The notes under the pieces: generated by a model | Databases searched by the model: none | What the model was told of the DNA's origin: nothing | What the model saw: the letters and a program-made list of their open reading frames with translations, nothing else | In this document: positions 13,473 through 15,025 of the stretch, piece after piece | Layout: each line of letters opens with the position of its first letter | Position numbering within the stretch: the first letter of the stretch is position 1 | Position numbers and translations under genes: made by a program | Assembly (NCBI RefSeq): GCF_035294505.1 | Contig: NZ_DATGKU010000103.1 | Location: forward strand, 1-15,025 | Direction: 5' to 3' | DNA length: 15,025 nt | Source: Chthonomonas sp035294505 | Lineage (GTDB): Bacteria; Armatimonadota; Chthonomonadetes; Chthonomonadales; Chthonomonadaceae

Positions 13473-14828
13473 ATGGTTCAAGTGCAAGATGCGGCGCAAC
13501 GCGCCCATATAAAAGAGCGGGGTGACCGTTGGGACCCCGAAGTAACCTATGTAATAGGGCATCAGCGGCCCGATACCGATGCCATCGCCTCGGCGTTGGG
13601 CTATGCTTGGTTCTTAAACCAGATCGGGAAGAAAGTGACGGCGGCACGGGCTGGTCAGCCCGGCGAGCAGGCCCTTTTTGCCCTCAATCGCTTCTCCATG
13701 GCCCCGCCCCTCCTGTTAACGGGGGTCGCTCCTACCTTTGGCCACTGTGCCCGCCATCAGGGAGTGGTGGCCCCGGATGCTCCGCTGCCGGCCGCCATGG
13801 CGCGTGTCGCTGAGGGCGATCGCATTGTGCCGGTTGTAGACCCCGAAGGGAAACCGGTTGGCGTGGTTACCTCCCTTGCCCTGGCAAGGGCCTATATGGC
13901 CCCGATGAACGTGACGGCGATGCTTGCGCAACCCTGTCTTTCCATTGCCGAAACCCCGGTGGTGTTTCGTGTGAGTGACCGTATTAGCGACTATCGCAAT
14001 CAACTTCTGCGTAGTGAGACGGACGATTTTTTGGTTGTCTCTGAAACAGGGCGCTATGTGGGAGTTGCCACGCGCAGCCGCATTCTTCAACCGCCGCGAG
14101 CACGGCTGATCCTGGTAGACCATAATGAGCTTTCCCAAGCGGTGGCCGATGCCGAAGAGGCCGAGATCGTGGGGGTATTAGACCATCATCGGCTCGGAAA
14201 CCCGCCCACAGCCGCTCCTATACCGTTTTTGGTGGACCCCGTGGGCAGCACCTGTACCCTTATCGCCGAGCAGTGCCAGGCCCATAAGCTGGAGCCGCCG
14301 GAGGGGTTGGCCGGCATGATGCTGAGTGGCATTCTCTCCGACACGCTGGTGTTGCGCTCACCAACGACCACCGAGCGCGATCGGGCGGCCGCAGAGTGGT
14401 TGGCGCGGCTGGCCAAAGTCGAGCTTGAGGCCTACGGTCAAGAGCTACTCCACGCCGCACCTGGGCTTACCGAGCGCAGCGCCGACGAGATTCTGGATGG
14501 CGACCGCAAGAGCTATCAGATGGGAGGGGTGGCCGTTTCGATAGGACAGGTAGAGGTGACCGGTATGGAGAGCCTGGCGCAGCGTCGAGAGGAGCTGTTG
14601 CAAGCGTTGGAAGAGCGGCGTGAACGTGAGGGGTTGGCCCTCATCGGGCTTATGGTCACCGATATTGTTACCGGTCGCAGCCATCTGTTGTGCCGAGGGG
14701 AGCCGTGGATCCTCACCGCGCTGCCCTTTACCCGTGTGGCGGAAGGGGAGTTCGACCTAGAGGACATGGTGTCACGCAAGAAGCAGTTGGTGCCAATGCT
14801 GCACGCCGTTTTGGAGGAGGCGTTCTAG
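13473..14828 (+). CDS. ppaC: CBS-domain family II (manganese-dependent) inorganic pyrophosphatase
   Basis: This cytosolic enzyme hydrolyses pyrophosphate to phosphate, pulling biosynthetic reactions forward. The DHH-type core has GHQRPDTDAIASALG (His30, Asp34, Asp36), VDHNE (Asp216, His217) and LDHH (Asp237, His238, His239) for the metal centre. The DHHA2 domain ends with SRKKQ (Arg435-Lys437), which grips the substrate. About residues 75-205 are a pair of CBS domains inserted between the first two DHH motifs (RIVPVVDPEGKPVGVVTSLALA; DFLVVSETGRYVGVATRS). CBS-PPases of this type are inhibited by AMP/ADP and activated by ATP or dinucleotides. No DRTGG domain is present. At 451 residues it fits the CBS-only form. 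AAGGAG is 12 nt before the ATG, slightly long. It is downstream of the HAD gene. Confidence 0.95.
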   Translation: MVQVQDAAQRAHIKERGDRWDPEVTYVIGHQRPDTDAIASALGYAWFLNQIGKKVTAARAGQPGEQALFALNRFSMAPPLLLTGVAPTFGHCARHQGVVAPDAPLPAAMARVAEGDRIVPVVDPEGKPVGVVTSLALARAYMAPMNVTAMLAQPCLSIAETPVVFRVSDRISDYRNQLLRSETDDFLVVSETGRYVGVATRSRILQPPRARLILVDHNELSQAVADAEEAEIVGVLDHHRLGNPPTAAPIPFLVDPVGSTCTLIAEQCQAHKLEPPEGLAGMMLSGILSDTLVLRSPTTTERDRAAAEWLARLAKVELEAYGQELLHAAPGLTERSADEILDGDRKSYQMGGVAVSIGQVEVTGMESLAQRREELLQALEERREREGLALIGLMVTDIVTGRSHLLCRGEPWILTALPFTRVAEGEFDLEDMVSRKKQLVPMLHAVLEEAF

Positions 14829-14847
14829 AAAAAATTTTTGGCAAGGC

Positions 14848-14877
14848 TTGACACACCTTGCTTCCAGGTGGTAAACT
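14848..14877 (+). promoter_or_regulatory. Sigma-70 promoter of the T-box transcript
   Basis: A perfect TTGACA (14848-14853), an 18-nt spacer and TAAACT (14872-14877) predict a start at about 14884, some 30 nt before the T-box Stem I. The promoter begins 19 nt after the pyrophosphatase stop, so the downstream gene is transcribed independently of it. Confidence 0.75.
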
Positions 14878-14883
14878 AGATGC

Positions 14884-15025
14884 GACTTGCCAATAATTCA
14901 GATTGACAATTGAGTAAGCAATGCGATGACGAGGCCAGTAGGCACGAAGCTCTCGCTTCAGAGAGTCGCCGGGTGGTGCAAGGCGATGCAGAGGCGTGCT
15001 GAAACTCCCCTCCGAGCAGAAACGC
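14884..15025 (+). promoter_or_regulatory. T-box leader (tRNA-sensing riboswitch), Stem I only; cut by window edge
   Basis: T-box leaders bind an uncharged tRNA and switch on an aminoacyl-tRNA synthetase or amino-acid gene. Stem I landmarks occur in the right order: GCGATGACGAGG (14923-14934), AGTAG (14937-14941), AGAGAG (14960-14965), a distal hairpin CGCC/GGCG (14967-14970 with 14982-14985) capped by GGGTGGTGCAA, then TGAAACTCCCCTCCGAGC (14999 onward). The specifier lies in that last piece. Aligning GAGC with known leaders suggests UCC (serine); CUC (leucine) is the alternative. The antiterminator with TGGNACCGCG and the controlled gene are beyond the window, so the target is unknown. Confidence 0.85.

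Noticed and set aside
14829..14847. Terminator after the pyrophosphatase gene
   Set aside because: There is an A-run followed by a T-run but no G/C-rich stem; it may be just AT-rich promoter-flanking DNA.
14903..14908. Second TTGACA as an internal -35 in the T-box leader
   Set aside because: No -10-like hexamer lies 16-18 nt downstream, where the conserved GATGA segment of Stem I sits.

Overview
The window is about 15 kb of bacterial chromosome with moderately high GC and mostly clear Shine-Dalgarno sites. It carries housekeeping and regulatory genes on both strands. No phage, insertion sequence, CRISPR or rRNA/tRNA gene is visible. The gene mix (a divergent LacI-type regulator, paired TrkA genes, CHAD proteins, a CBS-domain family II pyrophosphatase, a T-box leader outside an obvious Firmicutes background) would suit a thermophilic or soil lineage such as Armatimonadota (Chthonomonas-like). 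That assignment is an impression from gene families and is not proven by the sequence.

Layout. Positions 1-786 are non-coding and built from degenerate direct repeats, G/C-rich inverted repeats and a short tandem array. At 787-3288 (minus) lies a secreted prolyl-oligopeptidase-family (S9, DPP IV-like) peptidase with a C-terminal domain that matches the beta domain of the von Hippel-Lindau protein, including all five residues of its hydroxyproline pocket. Divergent from it are miaB (3479-4951) and a LacI-family regulator (4982-6076). purB (6298-7587) is on the minus strand, and divergent from it is a GYF-domain membrane protein (7784-8479).

From 12416 down to 8544 runs one minus-strand operon with short gaps or overlaps: TrkA-N protein, full-length TrkA, CHAD N-half, CHAD C-half, a helix-hairpin-helix protein and a Ppx/GppA phosphatase. 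The CHAD domain appears to be divided between two overlapping genes. CHAD domains bind polyphosphate and Ppx/GppA enzymes hydrolyse polyphosphate or (p)ppGpp, so the operon looks like a polyphosphate/potassium homeostasis unit.

On the plus strand, diverging from that operon, come a Cof-type HAD phosphatase (12576-13424) and a CBS-regulated manganese-type pyrophosphatase (13473-14828). The divergent control region holds a perfect TGTGA-N6-TCACA palindrome, centred at -61.5 from the predicted operon start and -47.5 from the predicted HAD start. The HAD mRNA is predicted to be leaderless. The window ends inside a T-box leader (14884 onward) with its own promoter; the gene it controls lies beyond the edge.

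The items most worth attention are the S9 peptidase-VHL fusion, the polyphosphate-type operon with a split CHAD domain, the CRP-like palindrome with its leaderless neighbour, and the T-box at the right edge.
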